Assembly (NCBI GenBank): GCA_035553515.1
Contig: DATNDG010000057.1
Coordinates: 10,591-74,590 of the forward strand
Length of the DNA stretch: 64,000 nt
Source of the DNA: DAHUYF01 sp035553515
Lineage (GTDB): Bacteria > Pseudomonadota > Alphaproteobacteria > ATCC43930 > CGMCC-115725
Reading direction: 5' to 3'
Below the pieces are notes generated by a model that saw only the letters and a program-made list of their open reading frames with translations, ran no database searches and had not been told where the DNA came from. Shown piece after piece: positions 45,594-53,987 of this stretch. The stretch's first letter is position 1. Each line of letters starts with the position of its first letter. Both the position numbers and the translations under genes were made by a program.

Positions 45594-46277
45594 ATGGACG
45601 GTAGCGAGCCGCATCTCCTGGTCGTCGACGACGATGCGCGGCTGCGCGAGCTGCTGCGGCGCTACCTGATCGATCAGGGGTTCCGCGTCACCACCGCCGG
45701 CGACGCCGCCGAGGCGCGGGCGCGGCTCGCCAGCATTGCCTTCGATCTCCTGGTGCTCGACGTGATGATGCCGGGCGAGAACGGCCTCGAGCTCACGCGC
45801 AGCCTCAGGCGCGAGAGCCGCCTGCCGATCCTGCTGCTCACCGCCATGGCCGAGCCCGAGGACCGCATCAACGGCCTCGAGCACGGCGCCGACGACTATC
45901 TGGCGAAGCCCTTCGAGCCGCGTGAACTGGTGCTGCGCATCCGCAACATCCTCCAGCGCGTACCGCAACCGGTAGTCCCTTCGGCGGAACTGCGCTTCGG
46001 CTCCTGCCGGCTCGACCTGGCGCGCGGCGAGCTCTATCGCGGCGTCGAAGCCGTGCATCTGACGGCGGCGGAGACGGCGCTGCTCATGGCGCTGGCGCGC
46101 CGGCCGGGCGAGGCGATCTCGCGCGAGGCGCTCTCCGAGGAGGCGCAGTTCAGCGGCAATGTCCGCACCGTCGATGTGCAGGTGACAAGGCTGCGCCGCA
46201 AGATCGAGCGCGACCCCAAATTCCCTCGCTATCTCCAGACCGTGCGCGGCACCGGCTATGTCCTCAAACCCGATTGA
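45594..46277 (+). CDS. petR: OmpR-family response regulator, PetR-like
   Basis: A 227-residue regulator. The receiver has acidic DDD near LLVVDDDARLRELLRR, phospho-acceptor in LLVLDVMMPGENGLELTRSL and the conserved lysine in ADDYLAKPFEPRELVLRIRN. The C-terminal winged helix ends DVQVTRLRRKIERDPKFPRY, GTGYVLKPD. It overlaps the kinase gene by 20 bases, so the pair is translationally linked. Confidence 0.93.
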   Translation: MDGSEPHLLVVDDDARLRELLRRYLIDQGFRVTTAGDAAEARARLASIAFDLLVLDVMMPGENGLELTRSLRRESRLPILLLTAMAEPEDRINGLEHGADDYLAKPFEPRELVLRIRNILQRVPQPVVPSAELRFGSCRLDLARGELYRGVEAVHLTAAETALLMALARRPGEAISREALSEEAQFSGNVRTVDVQVTRLRRKIERDPKFPRYLQTVRGTGYVLKPD

Positions 46278-47640
46278 GCGCGGCGCGCCGCTCGCCGGCA
46301 CCGCCGCGGCCGACAGCCATCGGCGCTGGTGGAAGCGCGCGCTGCCGCGCTCGCTCTTCGGCCGCTCGCTCATCATCATCATCCTGCCGCTCGTGCTGGT
46401 GCAGCTCATCGCCACCTGGATCTTCTACGACCGCCATTGGGCGACCGTGGAGCGGCGTCTCGCGGCCAACGTCGCCGCCGATATCGCCTTCACGCTCGAT
46501 TCGCGCACCGACGCGGCCACGGTGGAGCAGGCCGACGCGCTGCTGTGGCGCGCCGAGCAGACCACCGACCTGCGCTACACCTTCCTGCGCGCCGAAAGCC
46601 TGCCGCGCACGCCCGCGCCGGAGATCGGCGACACCTGGCTCGAAGAGGCGCTCGCCGGCGCGCTCAGCGAGCGCGTGCGCCGCCCGTTCCGGATCGATGT
46701 CGATTCCAATCCGCGCTACGTGCTGATCTCGATCGAGCTGCGCGACGGGGTGATGGGCGTCTCGGTGCCGCGCGATCGGCTGTTCACGCCGACCACCTAT
46801 ATCTTCGTGCTGTGGATGGCGGGATCCTCGCTGGTGCTGCTGGCGATTGCCTCGCTCTTCATGCGCAACCAGGTGAAGTCGCTGCGCCGACTCGCCGCGG
46901 CGGTGGACAGCTTCGGCAAGGGGCGCGACGTGCCCAATTTCAAACTCGAGGGCGCGACCGAGGTGCGTCAGGCGGCGGCCGCCTTCATCAAGATGCGTGA
47001 CCGCATCCGCCGCCAGGTGACGCAGCGCACCGAGATGCTGGCCGGCGTCTCGCACGATCTGCGCACGCCGCTGACACGCATGCGGCTTGCGCTCGAATTC
47101 CTCGGCAAGGGAGGCCCCGAAGTCGAGGAGATCAAGGAAGACGTCATCGCCATGGAGCGCATGGTGCAGGGCTATCTCGACTTCGCCCGCGGCGAGGGGC
47201 CGGAGCAGCCGCGGGACACCGATGTGGCGCTGCTGCTCGAGGAGGTGGCGGCGGCAGCACGCCGCGACGGCGCCGATGTGTCGCTCGCGGTGCCGGAGGA
47301 AATGATCCTTTCGCTGCGCCCGGATGCGATGCGCCGCTGCATCGGCAATCTCCTGAGCAATGCGCGGCGCTACGGCAGTCACATCTGGGTGACGGCGCTG
47401 CCGGTCGCCGAGGGCGTCGACGTGCTCGTCGACGATGACGGTCCGGGCATCCCGCCGGCCGAGCGCGAGAACGTCTTCCGCCCCTTCTTCCGCCTCGATT
47501 CCTCGCGCAACCCTGCCACCGGCGGGGTCGGGCTCGGCCTCACCATCGCGCGCGACGTCGCGCGCGGCCATGGCGGCGAGTTGACGATCGAGGACTCACC
47601 GCAGCACGGGCTGCGCGTGCGGCTGCATCTGCCGCGATAA
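46258..47640 (+). CDS. Sensor histidine kinase, EnvZ-like
   Basis: A 460-residue membrane kinase. The first helix is near residues 34-54 (SLIIIILPLVLVQLIATWIF). A periplasmic sensor of about 135 residues follows, then a second helix (YIFVLWMAGSSLVLLAIASL) and HAMP (NQVKSLRRLAAAVDSFGKGR). The phosphorylated histidine lies in LAGVSHDLRTPLTRMRLALE, and the ATPase motifs in DDDGPGIPP and TGGVGLGLTIARDVARGHGG. It would phosphorylate the PetR-like regulator. ATG 46258 lies inside the regulator gene; later GTG starts are possible. Confidence 0.92.
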   Translation: MSSNPIERGAPLAGTAAADSHRRWWKRALPRSLFGRSLIIIILPLVLVQLIATWIFYDRHWATVERRLAANVAADIAFTLDSRTDAATVEQADALLWRAEQTTDLRYTFLRAESLPRTPAPEIGDTWLEEALAGALSERVRRPFRIDVDSNPRYVLISIELRDGVMGVSVPRDRLFTPTTYIFVLWMAGSSLVLLAIASLFMRNQVKSLRRLAAAVDSFGKGRDVPNFKLEGATEVRQAAAAFIKMRDRIRRQVTQRTEMLAGVSHDLRTPLTRMRLALEFLGKGGPEVEEIKEDVIAMERMVQGYLDFARGEGPEQPRDTDVALLLEEVAAAARRDGADVSLAVPEEMILSLRPDAMRRCIGNLLSNARRYGSHIWVTALPVAEGVDVLVDDDGPGIPPAERENVFRPFFRLDSSRNPATGGVGLGLTIARDVARGHGGELTIEDSPQHGLRVRLHLPR

Positions 47641-47662
47641 ATCCAGGCATAGGCATGCGGGC

Positions 47663-47693
47663 AAAAAAAGAGGCCGCCCCGAAGGGCGGCCTC
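47663..47693 (-). terminator. Strong intrinsic terminator after the phasin gene
   Basis: GAGGCCGCCC (47670-47679) and GGGCGGCCTC (47684-47693) form a perfect ten-base stem with a UUCG-type loop when read on the minus strand, followed by seven T residues (47669-47663). It lies about 60 bases past the phasin stop and faces that gene. It also sits just after the convergent kinase gene, where it lacks a T tract on the plus strand. Confidence 0.92.
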
Positions 47694-47751
47694 AACGCGT
47701 CGCACAGGGGGAAACGTCGGCGACGCGGTGGGTTCGCGATCGATCAGGCGG

Positions 47752-48189
47752 TCAGCGCGCCGTCTTCTGCTTGGCGTAGTCGCGCAGCTCCTCGAAGCCC
47801 TCGGCGACGCGCTTCTGGATGACGCCGAACGCCTCGGTGTTGGCCTTGCTCACGAGCTCGGCGAGCTCGCGTGCATTGGCGACGCCTTTCTCGAAAGCCT
47901 GCTTGGCGTATTCAGCATGCTTGGCGATGCGCTCTTCGGGAGCGCCAGGCTGGGTCCATTCACGCACGAGGCTGGACACCTCGTCGACCGCCTCGCGGGC
48001 GATCTCGACCTGGCGACGGGCCACCGCCTGCACACCCTCTACGGCCAGTTGATTGGCCTGGGTCAACGCCTCAAGATTCTTGCGCTGAGCGGCGACGAGC
48101 GACTCGACGTCGAGGCCGGGAAAGGTGAAGCCGGCGAATGCCTTGCCGACATCCATGTCCAGGAAAGTGTGCTTACCGTTGGTGGTCAT
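47752..48189 (-). CDS. Phasin-family protein (polyhydroxyalkanoate granule)
   Basis: A 145-residue helical protein with the phasin pattern: FAGFTFPGLDVESLVAAQRK, then EALTQANQLAVEGVQAVARR and a C-terminal coiled region (EYAKQAFEKGVANARELAEL). Phasins coat polyhydroxybutyrate granules. ATG 48189 was chosen because GAGGG lies at ideal spacing; ATG 48198 is too close to it. The promoter between two PhaR-like palindromes and the strong terminator suggest a single-gene unit tuned to storage-polymer levels. Confidence 0.9.
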   Translation of the reverse strand: MTTNGKHTFLDMDVGKAFAGFTFPGLDVESLVAAQRKNLEALTQANQLAVEGVQAVARRQVEIAREAVDEVSSLVREWTQPGAPEERIAKHAEYAKQAFEKGVANARELAELVSKANTEAFGVIQKRVAEGFEELRDYAKQKTAR

Positions 48190-48223
48190 GGGTCTCATCC
48201 CTCGCGGAGTTGGCAGGGCTATG

Positions 48224-48302
48224 TTGCGCTGCACAATGTCGAGAATATGGCTTGATCACCTACCCAAGTCAAGGGCGGAGACCAAAGAATATTGCGATGC
48301 AA
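48224..48302 (-). promoter_or_regulatory. Phasin promoter flanked by two PhaR-like operators
   Basis: On the minus strand TTGACT (48272-48267), a 17-base spacer and CATATT (48249-48244) make a clear promoter. Two related palindromes flank it: TTGCGCTGCA at 48224-48233, just past the expected start point, and TTGCGATGCAA at 48292-48302, upstream of the -35 box. Both fit TTGC-N3-GCA. PhaR repressors bind TGC/GCA-type palindromes in front of phasin genes, so this is a likely PhaR control region. phaR itself is not in the window. Confidence 0.68.
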
Positions 48303-48309
48303 TAGTACG

Positions 48310-48930
48310 CTAGCGAGGCTCGGGCGCTTCCGTCAAGCCGAGCCAGGAAGCCGCCGCCCGGAGCCGGCGGTCGAGGGCGGCCATGGTCCGGGCAAGGTCG
48401 GCGCTGTCATCCTCTAGGAAGACCCGGAACACTGAAATATAGAGTCCAGCAAGTAGATGCGCCCGCACCCGGCCCCGCCAGCCGGAGGCGAAGAGCCCGG
48501 CGCCTTCCAGCATCCAGCCCATCGAGCCGATGAGTGCCGGGAGCGCCAGCAGCGCGGCCGGGTCGCCGATGCTGTCGCGCAGCATCGCCCGCAGCGCGCC
48601 GCGATGGGGCGCCAGCGCGTCGAAGCGACGCATCAGCACGTCGAAGAGCCGATCGCGCGCCGGCTCCGCCGCGGCGGTTTCGCCGGCAAGCGCCGCGCGG
48701 TCGATGCGGCGGTGGAAACGGGCGAGGAGTGCGAGTTTGGAGGGACAGGCGGCATAGGCCTCGGCGAGCGGCACGCCGGCCTCGGCAGCGATTTCGGCAA
48801 GCCCCGTCCGCCGCCAGCCCTGGCGCTCGGCGAGCGCGAGCGCCGCATCGAGCAGCCGGTCGGCGACTTCGCCCTCCGGAGCCCGCGCGGCTTTGCCGCC
48901 GGTCTTCCTGGCGCGGGCGCCTCTTGCCAT
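48310..48930 (-). CDS. TetR-family transcriptional regulator
   Basis: A 206-residue regulator. The DNA-binding part is at residues 22-70 (ADRLLDAALALAERQGWRRT, GLAEIAAEAGVPLAEAYAAC). The C-terminal ligand domain is helical with FDVLMRRFDALAPHRGALRA. A lysine/arginine-rich lead (RGARARKTGGKAARAPE) precedes it. ATG 48930 follows GGGAGGCG. Its stop lies just upstream of the phasin control region, but it need not control that gene. Confidence 0.85.
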   Translation of the reverse strand: MARGARARKTGGKAARAPEGEVADRLLDAALALAERQGWRRTGLAEIAAEAGVPLAEAYAACPSKLALLARFHRRIDRAALAGETAAAEPARDRLFDVLMRRFDALAPHRGALRAMLRDSIGDPAALLALPALIGSMGWMLEGAGLFASGWRGRVRAHLLAGLYISVFRVFLEDDSADLARTMAALDRRLRAAASWLGLTEAPEPR

Positions 48931-49014
48931 GAACGCCTCCCGGAGATCGCCTTCAAAGGCGGCCAGCATAGGCGAAGCCGGCATGACCCCGCCAGATCGC
49001 ACGGCCCACGGGGG

Positions 49015-49845
49015 TTAGTCGGCGAGCTCGCGCGAGCGCTTGGCGGCGGCGAGGACAGCGCGCCGCAGCAGTGGCTCGAGCCCGTCCGCACCCATCAGCA
49101 CGTCGAGCGCGGCGCGGGTGGTGCCGCCGGGGCTGGTGACATTCTCGCGCAGCTTGGCCGCGCTCTCGGCCGAAAGCCGCGCCAGCTCGCCGGAGCCGGC
49201 CACGGTGGCGCGGGCGAGCCGCGCCGCGAGATCCTCCGGCAGCCCCACCGCCGCCCCCGCTTTGGCGAGGCACTCGATGAGCAGGAATACATAGGCCGGG
49301 CCGCTGCCGGAAACTGCGGTGACTGCATCGATGAGGCTCTCATCTTCCACCCAGCCGACCTCGCCCACCGCCGCGAGCAGCGCCTCGGCAATGCGCCGCT
49401 GCTCGGGACGGACGCGGCGATTGGCGCAGGCGACGGCGATGCCGCGGCCGATCGCCGCCGGCGTGTTCGGCATGGCGCGCACCACCGCGGCCTCCTCACC
49501 CAGAGCGCGGGCGAAAAAGCCCAAGGTCTTGCCGGCGGCGATTGACAGGAACAGCGCTCCCTCGGCAGCGAAGCGGCGATAGGCTGGCAGCACCTCCGGC
49601 ATGCCCTGCGGCTTCACGGCCAGCACCACCACCGCCGGGCGGAACCCGCCGGGGAGCGCGGCGGCATCGGTGAGAAGCGCAATCCCAGGCTTACCGGCGA
49701 AGGGAGCGGCACCGGTGCCGGGCTCGACCACGAAGACACGGCCTGCGAGCCGGCGCTCCTGCCAGCCGGCGAGCAGCGCCCCCCCCATCTTGCCGCAACC
49801 GACCAGGAGCAGCGCCGGGCTCTCCGGCGCCGCGGCGCGAGTCAC
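49015..49845 (-). CDS. proC: Pyrroline-5-carboxylate reductase
   Basis: A 276-residue NADPH enzyme for the last step of proline synthesis. The nucleotide-binding start is ALLLVGCGKMGGALLAGWQE; the active region is AVVRAMPNTPAAIGRGIAVA, the dimer segment DAVTAVSGSGPAYVFLLIEC and the family signature near ENVTSPGGTTRAALDVLMGA. GTG 49845 overlaps the YbjN gene stop as GTGA, so they are coupled. Confidence 0.95.
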   Translation of the reverse strand: MTRAAAPESPALLLVGCGKMGGALLAGWQERRLAGRVFVVEPGTGAAPFAGKPGIALLTDAAALPGGFRPAVVVLAVKPQGMPEVLPAYRRFAAEGALFLSIAAGKTLGFFARALGEEAAVVRAMPNTPAAIGRGIAVACANRRVRPEQRRIAEALLAAVGEVGWVEDESLIDAVTAVSGSGPAYVFLLIECLAKAGAAVGLPEDLAARLARATVAGSGELARLSAESAAKLRENVTSPGGTTRAALDVLMGADGLEPLLRRAVLAAAKRSRELAD

Positions 49846-50345
49846 GCCTCGCCCACGGGATCGATCATCGCCGCGGCGATCGCCTCTTCCGCCGGCTTGC
49901 CGCCCCAGACGACGAGCTGGAAGGCCGGATAGAAGCGCTCGCATTCGCTCACGGCGATATCGACGAGATCCTCGATCTGCTCGACGCTGGCGCCGCCGGC
50001 GCCGCGCAGCAGCACGCCCTGCCTGAAGGCCGGCGAATACGCGTCGGGGGTGAGGTCGAAATGACCGAGCCAGAGCCGCTCATTGACCACCGCCAGCAGC
50101 TCGAACACCGCGGCGCGACGCGCCTTCGGCACTTTCATCTCGAAGGCGCAGGTGAAGTGCAGCGCGCTGATCTCGCGCTGCCAGACGAAAAGCAGCCGGT
50201 AGTTGCACCAACGGCCGGTGATCTCCACCACCATTTCCTCGTCGCTGGCGCGGTCATGTGCCCATTCGTTCGCCTGCACAATCTCCTCGACGAGATCGAT
50301 CGGATTGGCGGCGACGGCAGGCACTTCCAGGGACAAAGCGGTCAT
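49842..50345 (-). CDS. YbjN domain-containing protein
   Basis: A 167-residue protein of the YbjN family, which adopts a type III secretion chaperone-like fold without being tied to secretion. Marks are NPIDLVEEIVQANEWAHDRA, the beta-rich LLFVWQREISALHFTCAFEM and NERLWLGHFDLTPDAYSPAF. Function in the cell is not known. The YbjN-proC order with GTGA overlap is conserved in several alphaproteobacteria as I recall it. Confidence 0.88.
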   Translation of the reverse strand: MTALSLEVPAVAANPIDLVEEIVQANEWAHDRASDEEMVVEITGRWCNYRLLFVWQREISALHFTCAFEMKVPKARRAAVFELLAVVNERLWLGHFDLTPDAYSPAFRQGVLLRGAGGASVEQIEDLVDIAVSECERFYPAFQLVVWGGKPAEEAIAAAMIDPVGEA

Positions 50346-50485
50346 TCACCCTCCTGCGGGGCCAACCCGAAGGGCGATCCGCGGCATCTTGTGTGAACCA
50401 CCCCAGGCTACCACAAAATGTAGCCTGCCAAAGCTGGCGAAGCAGCGCAAGCGCGGAGTTGTCCACAACCCCGCAACGGGCCTGC

Positions 50486-50821
50486 TCAGAGCGGCTCGGC
50501 AGGCTTCGGCTTGCGCATCGCCGGGCGTGAGCGCAGCGGACGACGAGGCGTCGCACGGGGCTTGTCGCCCGAGGTCACGCCGAGACGCGCCTCGAGCTCG
50601 GCGACGCGCGCCGCCAACGCCTCCTGTTCCAGCCGGGCTTTCGCCGCCATGGCCTGGACGGCGTCGAACTCTTCGCGGCGCACCAGGTTCATGCGGCCGA
50701 GGATGCGCTCGAACTGGTCGCGCATCCGTCCCTCCAGCTCGTCGCGCATGCCGGTGAGCGCGCCGAGCGCTCCGGTCGCGACACGGGCGAGATCGTCGAG
50801 CAGGCGGTTCTCGGTCTGCAT
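50486..50821 (-). CDS. ubiK: UbiK-family ubiquinone biosynthesis accessory factor
   Basis: A 111-residue coiled-coil protein of the BMFP/UbiK group: a helical start (LLDDLARVATGALGALTGMR), the family segment RILGRMNLVRREEFDAVQAM, a long coiled coil with VAELEARLG and a basic tail. UbiK helps the aerobic ubiquinone pathway by interacting with other Ubi proteins and lipid. It is divergent from hldD. Confidence 0.9.
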   Translation of the reverse strand: MQTENRLLDDLARVATGALGALTGMRDELEGRMRDQFERILGRMNLVRREEFDAVQAMAAKARLEQEALAARVAELEARLGVTSGDKPRATPRRPLRSRPAMRKPKPAEPL

Positions 50822-50976
50822 GGCGGCGTCACTCCTAAAAGTCCCGCTCCGACAAGGCTTGCCCGAGCTACCATAGATATGGGCTGCGGCGCAGCCGAAT
50901 TCGACCGGGGCTGCCTGTTTGACGCGGGCCCCGCACCGCTTATAACACCGCCGCGGCCCAGGAAGGCTTCCTCGCG

Positions 50977-51963
50977 ATGATCATCATCACCGGCGGCGCC
51001 GGCTTCATCGGCTCGAACCTCGCCGCTTCGCTCGAGGAGCGCGGCGAGCAGGATCTGGTGGTGTTCGACCGGCTCGGCCATGACGAGAAGTGGCGCAACC
51101 TCGCCAAGCGGGAGCTCGCAGCGCTGCTGCCGCCCGAAGCGATGTTCGATTTCCTCGACCGGCACCATCGCGAGATCAACATCGTCTTCCATCTCGGCGC
51201 CATCTCTTCGACCACCGAGACCGATGCCGACCTGATCGCCGCGACCAATTTCACCCTGCCGCTGCGCCTCTGGGACTGGTGCGCCGAGACCGAGACGCGC
51301 TTCATCTACGCCTCCTCGGCGGCAACCTATGGCGACGGCGGCGGCGGCTTCGACGACGACAGCTCGCTCGAGGCGCTGGCGCGGCTACGGCCGCTCAACG
51401 CCTATGGCTGGTCGAAGCATCTCTTCGACCGCCGCGTCGCCCGCCTTCTCGCCCAGCCCGGCAAGCGCCCGGCGCAATGGGCGGGGCTCAAATTCTTCAA
51501 CGTCTACGGGCCCAATGAGTATCACAAGGCGACGATGCGCAGCGTTGTGGCGCAGCTCTATCCGCGAGCCGCAAAGGGCGAGAAGGCGCGGCTCTTCCGC
51601 TCGCATCGCGCCGACGTGCCCGATGGCGGACAGCAGCGCGACTTCGTCCATGTCGCCGATTGCATCGACATGATGCTGTGGCTCTACGACCGTCCGGCGG
51701 TGAACGGCCTCTTCAACATCGGCAGCGGCACGGCCCGCAGCTTCGCCGACCTCGCCGCCGCCGTCTATCGCGCGCTCGGCCGCGAGCCCGACTTCGAGTT
51801 CGTCGACACGCCGCCAGAGATTCGCGACAAGTACCAGTACTTCACCGAAGCGCGCATGGATCGGCTGCACGCGGCGGGCTACGACAAGCCCGCGACCTCG
51901 CTCGAGGACGGGGTGCGCGACTACGTCCAGAATTACCTCGCCGCCGCCGACCCCTATCGTTGA
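50977..51963 (+). CDS. hldD: ADP-L-glycero-D-manno-heptose 6-epimerase
   Basis: A 328-residue extended SDR. NAD(P) site IITGGAGFIGSNLAASLEER, the catalytic Tyr-Lys in LNAYGWSKHLFDRR, and family segments HLGAISSTTETDADLIAATN and FFNVYGPNEYHKATMRSVVA fit HldD. It epimerises the ADP-heptose used in the inner core of lipopolysaccharide. lgt follows 25 bases later in the same direction. Confidence 0.94.
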   Translation: MIIITGGAGFIGSNLAASLEERGEQDLVVFDRLGHDEKWRNLAKRELAALLPPEAMFDFLDRHHREINIVFHLGAISSTTETDADLIAATNFTLPLRLWDWCAETETRFIYASSAATYGDGGGGFDDDSSLEALARLRPLNAYGWSKHLFDRRVARLLAQPGKRPAQWAGLKFFNVYGPNEYHKATMRSVVAQLYPRAAKGEKARLFRSHRADVPDGGQQRDFVHVADCIDMMLWLYDRPAVNGLFNIGSGTARSFADLAAAVYRALGREPDFEFVDTPPEIRDKYQYFTEARMDRLHAAGYDKPATSLEDGVRDYVQNYLAAADPYR

Positions 51964-51987
51964 CCCCTCATCGAGCATTCCCGCAGC

Positions 51988-52893
51988 ATGCTGTTCATTC
52001 CGTTTCCCGCCATCGATCCCGAGGTCTTCCGCCTTGGCCCCTATGTCGTCGATCACTGGACGCTCGGTCCCTTTGCTGTGCGCTGGTACGCGCTCGCCTA
52101 TATCGCCGGGCTGGTCATCGGCTGGCGCTACTGCCTGGCGCTCGCCAAGCGGCCGCCGCAAGTGGCGCGGCCGCAGGACGTCGACGATTTCCTGGTCTGG
52201 GCGACGCTCGGCGTCGTGCTCGGCGGTCGCACCGGCTATGTGCTGTTCTACAACTTCCCCTATTACATGCAGCATCCGGAGGAGATCTTCTTCCTCTGGC
52301 ATGGCGGCATGTCGTTCCACGGCGGCGCGATCGGCGTCTGCATCGCCATCCTGCTGTTCTGCCGACAACGCAAGATTCCGCTGCTCAGCTTCGCCGACAT
52401 CATCGCCTGCGCGGTGCCGATCGGTCTCTTTTTTGGACGCATCGCCAATTTCATCAATGGCGAGCTCTGGGGCCGCATGACCGACGTGCCCTGGGCGATG
52501 ATCTTCCCCACGGGCGCGGCAAGTCCGCTGGCGGTACCGCCGGCGCTGCGCCCGTTCTGTCAGCCCGCGACCCTTTTCGACGGCGCAGCGGGCCTTAACT
52601 GTCCGCGCCATCCGAGCGAGCTCTACGAGGCCTTCCTCGAAGGCATCCTGCTGTTCACCGTGCTGTGGATCTGCCAGCGCCGCGGACTGAGGATGCGACC
52701 GGGAGCCATCACCGGCGTCTTCCTCATCGGCTATGGCTGCGCGCGCATCATCGCCGAGTTCTTCCGCCAGCCTGATCCTCAGCTCGGCTTCCTCTTCTGG
52801 GGAGTCACCATGGGTCAGCTCCTGTCGGTGCCGCTGCTGTTTATCGGGCTCTGGCTGATACTGCGCGCGAAGCCCGTGCCGGCGCCGGCGTGA
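51988..52893 (+). CDS. lgt: Prolipoprotein diacylglyceryl transferase
   Basis: A 301-residue inner-membrane enzyme with several helices that adds diacylglycerol to the lipobox cysteine of lipoproteins. The active-site signature is GLFFGRIANFINGELWGRMT, with the upstream WHGGMSFHGGAIGVCIAILL and downstream HPSELYEAFLEGILLFTVLW. It heads the tightly coupled lgt-midA-pgeF set; its stop overlaps the next GTG as GTGA. Lipoproteins in this window such as RlpA would be its substrates. Confidence 0.96.
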   Translation: MLFIPFPAIDPEVFRLGPYVVDHWTLGPFAVRWYALAYIAGLVIGWRYCLALAKRPPQVARPQDVDDFLVWATLGVVLGGRTGYVLFYNFPYYMQHPEEIFFLWHGGMSFHGGAIGVCIAILLFCRQRKIPLLSFADIIACAVPIGLFFGRIANFINGELWGRMTDVPWAMIFPTGAASPLAVPPALRPFCQPATLFDGAAGLNCPRHPSELYEAFLEGILLFTVLWICQRRGLRMRPGAITGVFLIGYGCARIIAEFFRQPDPQLGFLFWGVTMGQLLSVPLLFIGLWLILRAKPVPAPA

Positions 52894-53987
52894 ACGAGCT
52901 CGCGCGGCTGCTGGCGCAGCGCATCCGCACCGCCGGCCCGCTCACCATCGCCGAGTTCATGCAAGAGGCGCTGCTCCATCCGCGCCTCGGCTATTACATG
53001 ACGCGCGATCCGCTGGGCGCGCGTGGCGATTTCATCACCGCGCCCGAGGTGAGCCAGGTGTTCGGCGAGCTCGTCGGACTCTGGTGCGCGGATATCTGGG
53101 ACAAGATGGGGAGGCCCGAGCGCGTCGTGCTCGCGGAGCTCGGCCCCGGCCGCGGCACGCTGATGGCCGATGCGCTGCGCGCGCTGAAGGCGGCGCCGGA
53201 TTTCGGCCAGGCGGTGAGCCTCAATCTGGTCGAAGCCAGCCCGGTGCTGCGGCACCAGCAGGCGGCGCTTCTCGCCGCAGCACATCCGAGCTGGCATGAG
53301 AGCATCGCCGGACTGCCCGAGGGCAAGCTGATCCTGATAGCCAACGAATTCCTCGACGCGCTGCCGATCCGCCAGCTGGTGCGCGGCGAGCGTCATTGGC
53401 ACGAGCGCATGGTGACGCTGAGCGCCGATCAAAAGAGCCTCGTCTTCGCGCTCGACCCTGCGCCGAGCCCGGCCGCGGCGCTGCTGCCGCCGCAAGTCGC
53501 CGCGGCGCAAGCGGGAAGCCTCGCCGAGATCCGGCCGGCGGCCACGGCGCTCGGCGCGGCGCTCGGCAAGCGGCTCGCCGAGCAGGGAGGCGCCGCGCTC
53601 TTCGTCGATTACGGCTATTGTCCCAGCGCCTGCGGCGACACGCTGCAGGCCCTGAGCCGGCATCGCCGCCATGAGGTGCTGGAAAATCCGGGCGAGGCCG
53701 ATCTTACCGCCCATGTCGATTTCGCGGCCTTCGCCGCCGCCGCACGGCAGGGCGGCGCACGCGTCTGGGGTCCGATGCCGCAGGGCGGATTCCTCGCCGC
53801 GCTCGGGCTCGCCGAGCGCGCTGCGGCGCTTTTCGCGCGCGCCACGCCGGCGCAGCTTCCAGCAATCGAGAGCGGCTGCCGGCGCTTGATCGACCCGCAG
53901 GACATGGGGACCTTGTTCAAGGCGCTGGCGCTCACCGAGCCGGATCTGCCGGCGCCTGCGGGCTTCGCCGAGGAATTCGCCGCTTGA
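52890..53987 (+). CDS. MidA/NDUFAF7-family SAM-dependent methyltransferase
   Basis: A 365-residue protein of the DUF185/MidA family, relatives of which methylate a complex I subunit in mitochondria. The start LAQRIRTAGPLTIAEFMQEA, the segment HPRLGYYMTRDPLGARGDFI and SAM-binding motif LAELGPGRGTLMADALRAL are typical, and NEFLDALPIRQLVRGE follows. GTG 52890 overlaps the lgt stop; the stop overlaps the pgeF TTG start. A complex I assembly role is inferred from the eukaryotic relatives. Confidence 0.9.
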   Translation: MNELARLLAQRIRTAGPLTIAEFMQEALLHPRLGYYMTRDPLGARGDFITAPEVSQVFGELVGLWCADIWDKMGRPERVVLAELGPGRGTLMADALRALKAAPDFGQAVSLNLVEASPVLRHQQAALLAAAHPSWHESIAGLPEGKLILIANEFLDALPIRQLVRGERHWHERMVTLSADQKSLVFALDPAPSPAAALLPPQVAAAQAGSLAEIRPAATALGAALGKRLAEQGGAALFVDYGYCPSACGDTLQALSRHRRHEVLENPGEADLTAHVDFAAFAAAARQGGARVWGPMPQGGFLAALGLAERAAALFARATPAQLPAIESGCRRLIDPQDMGTLFKALALTEPDLPAPAGFAEEFAA

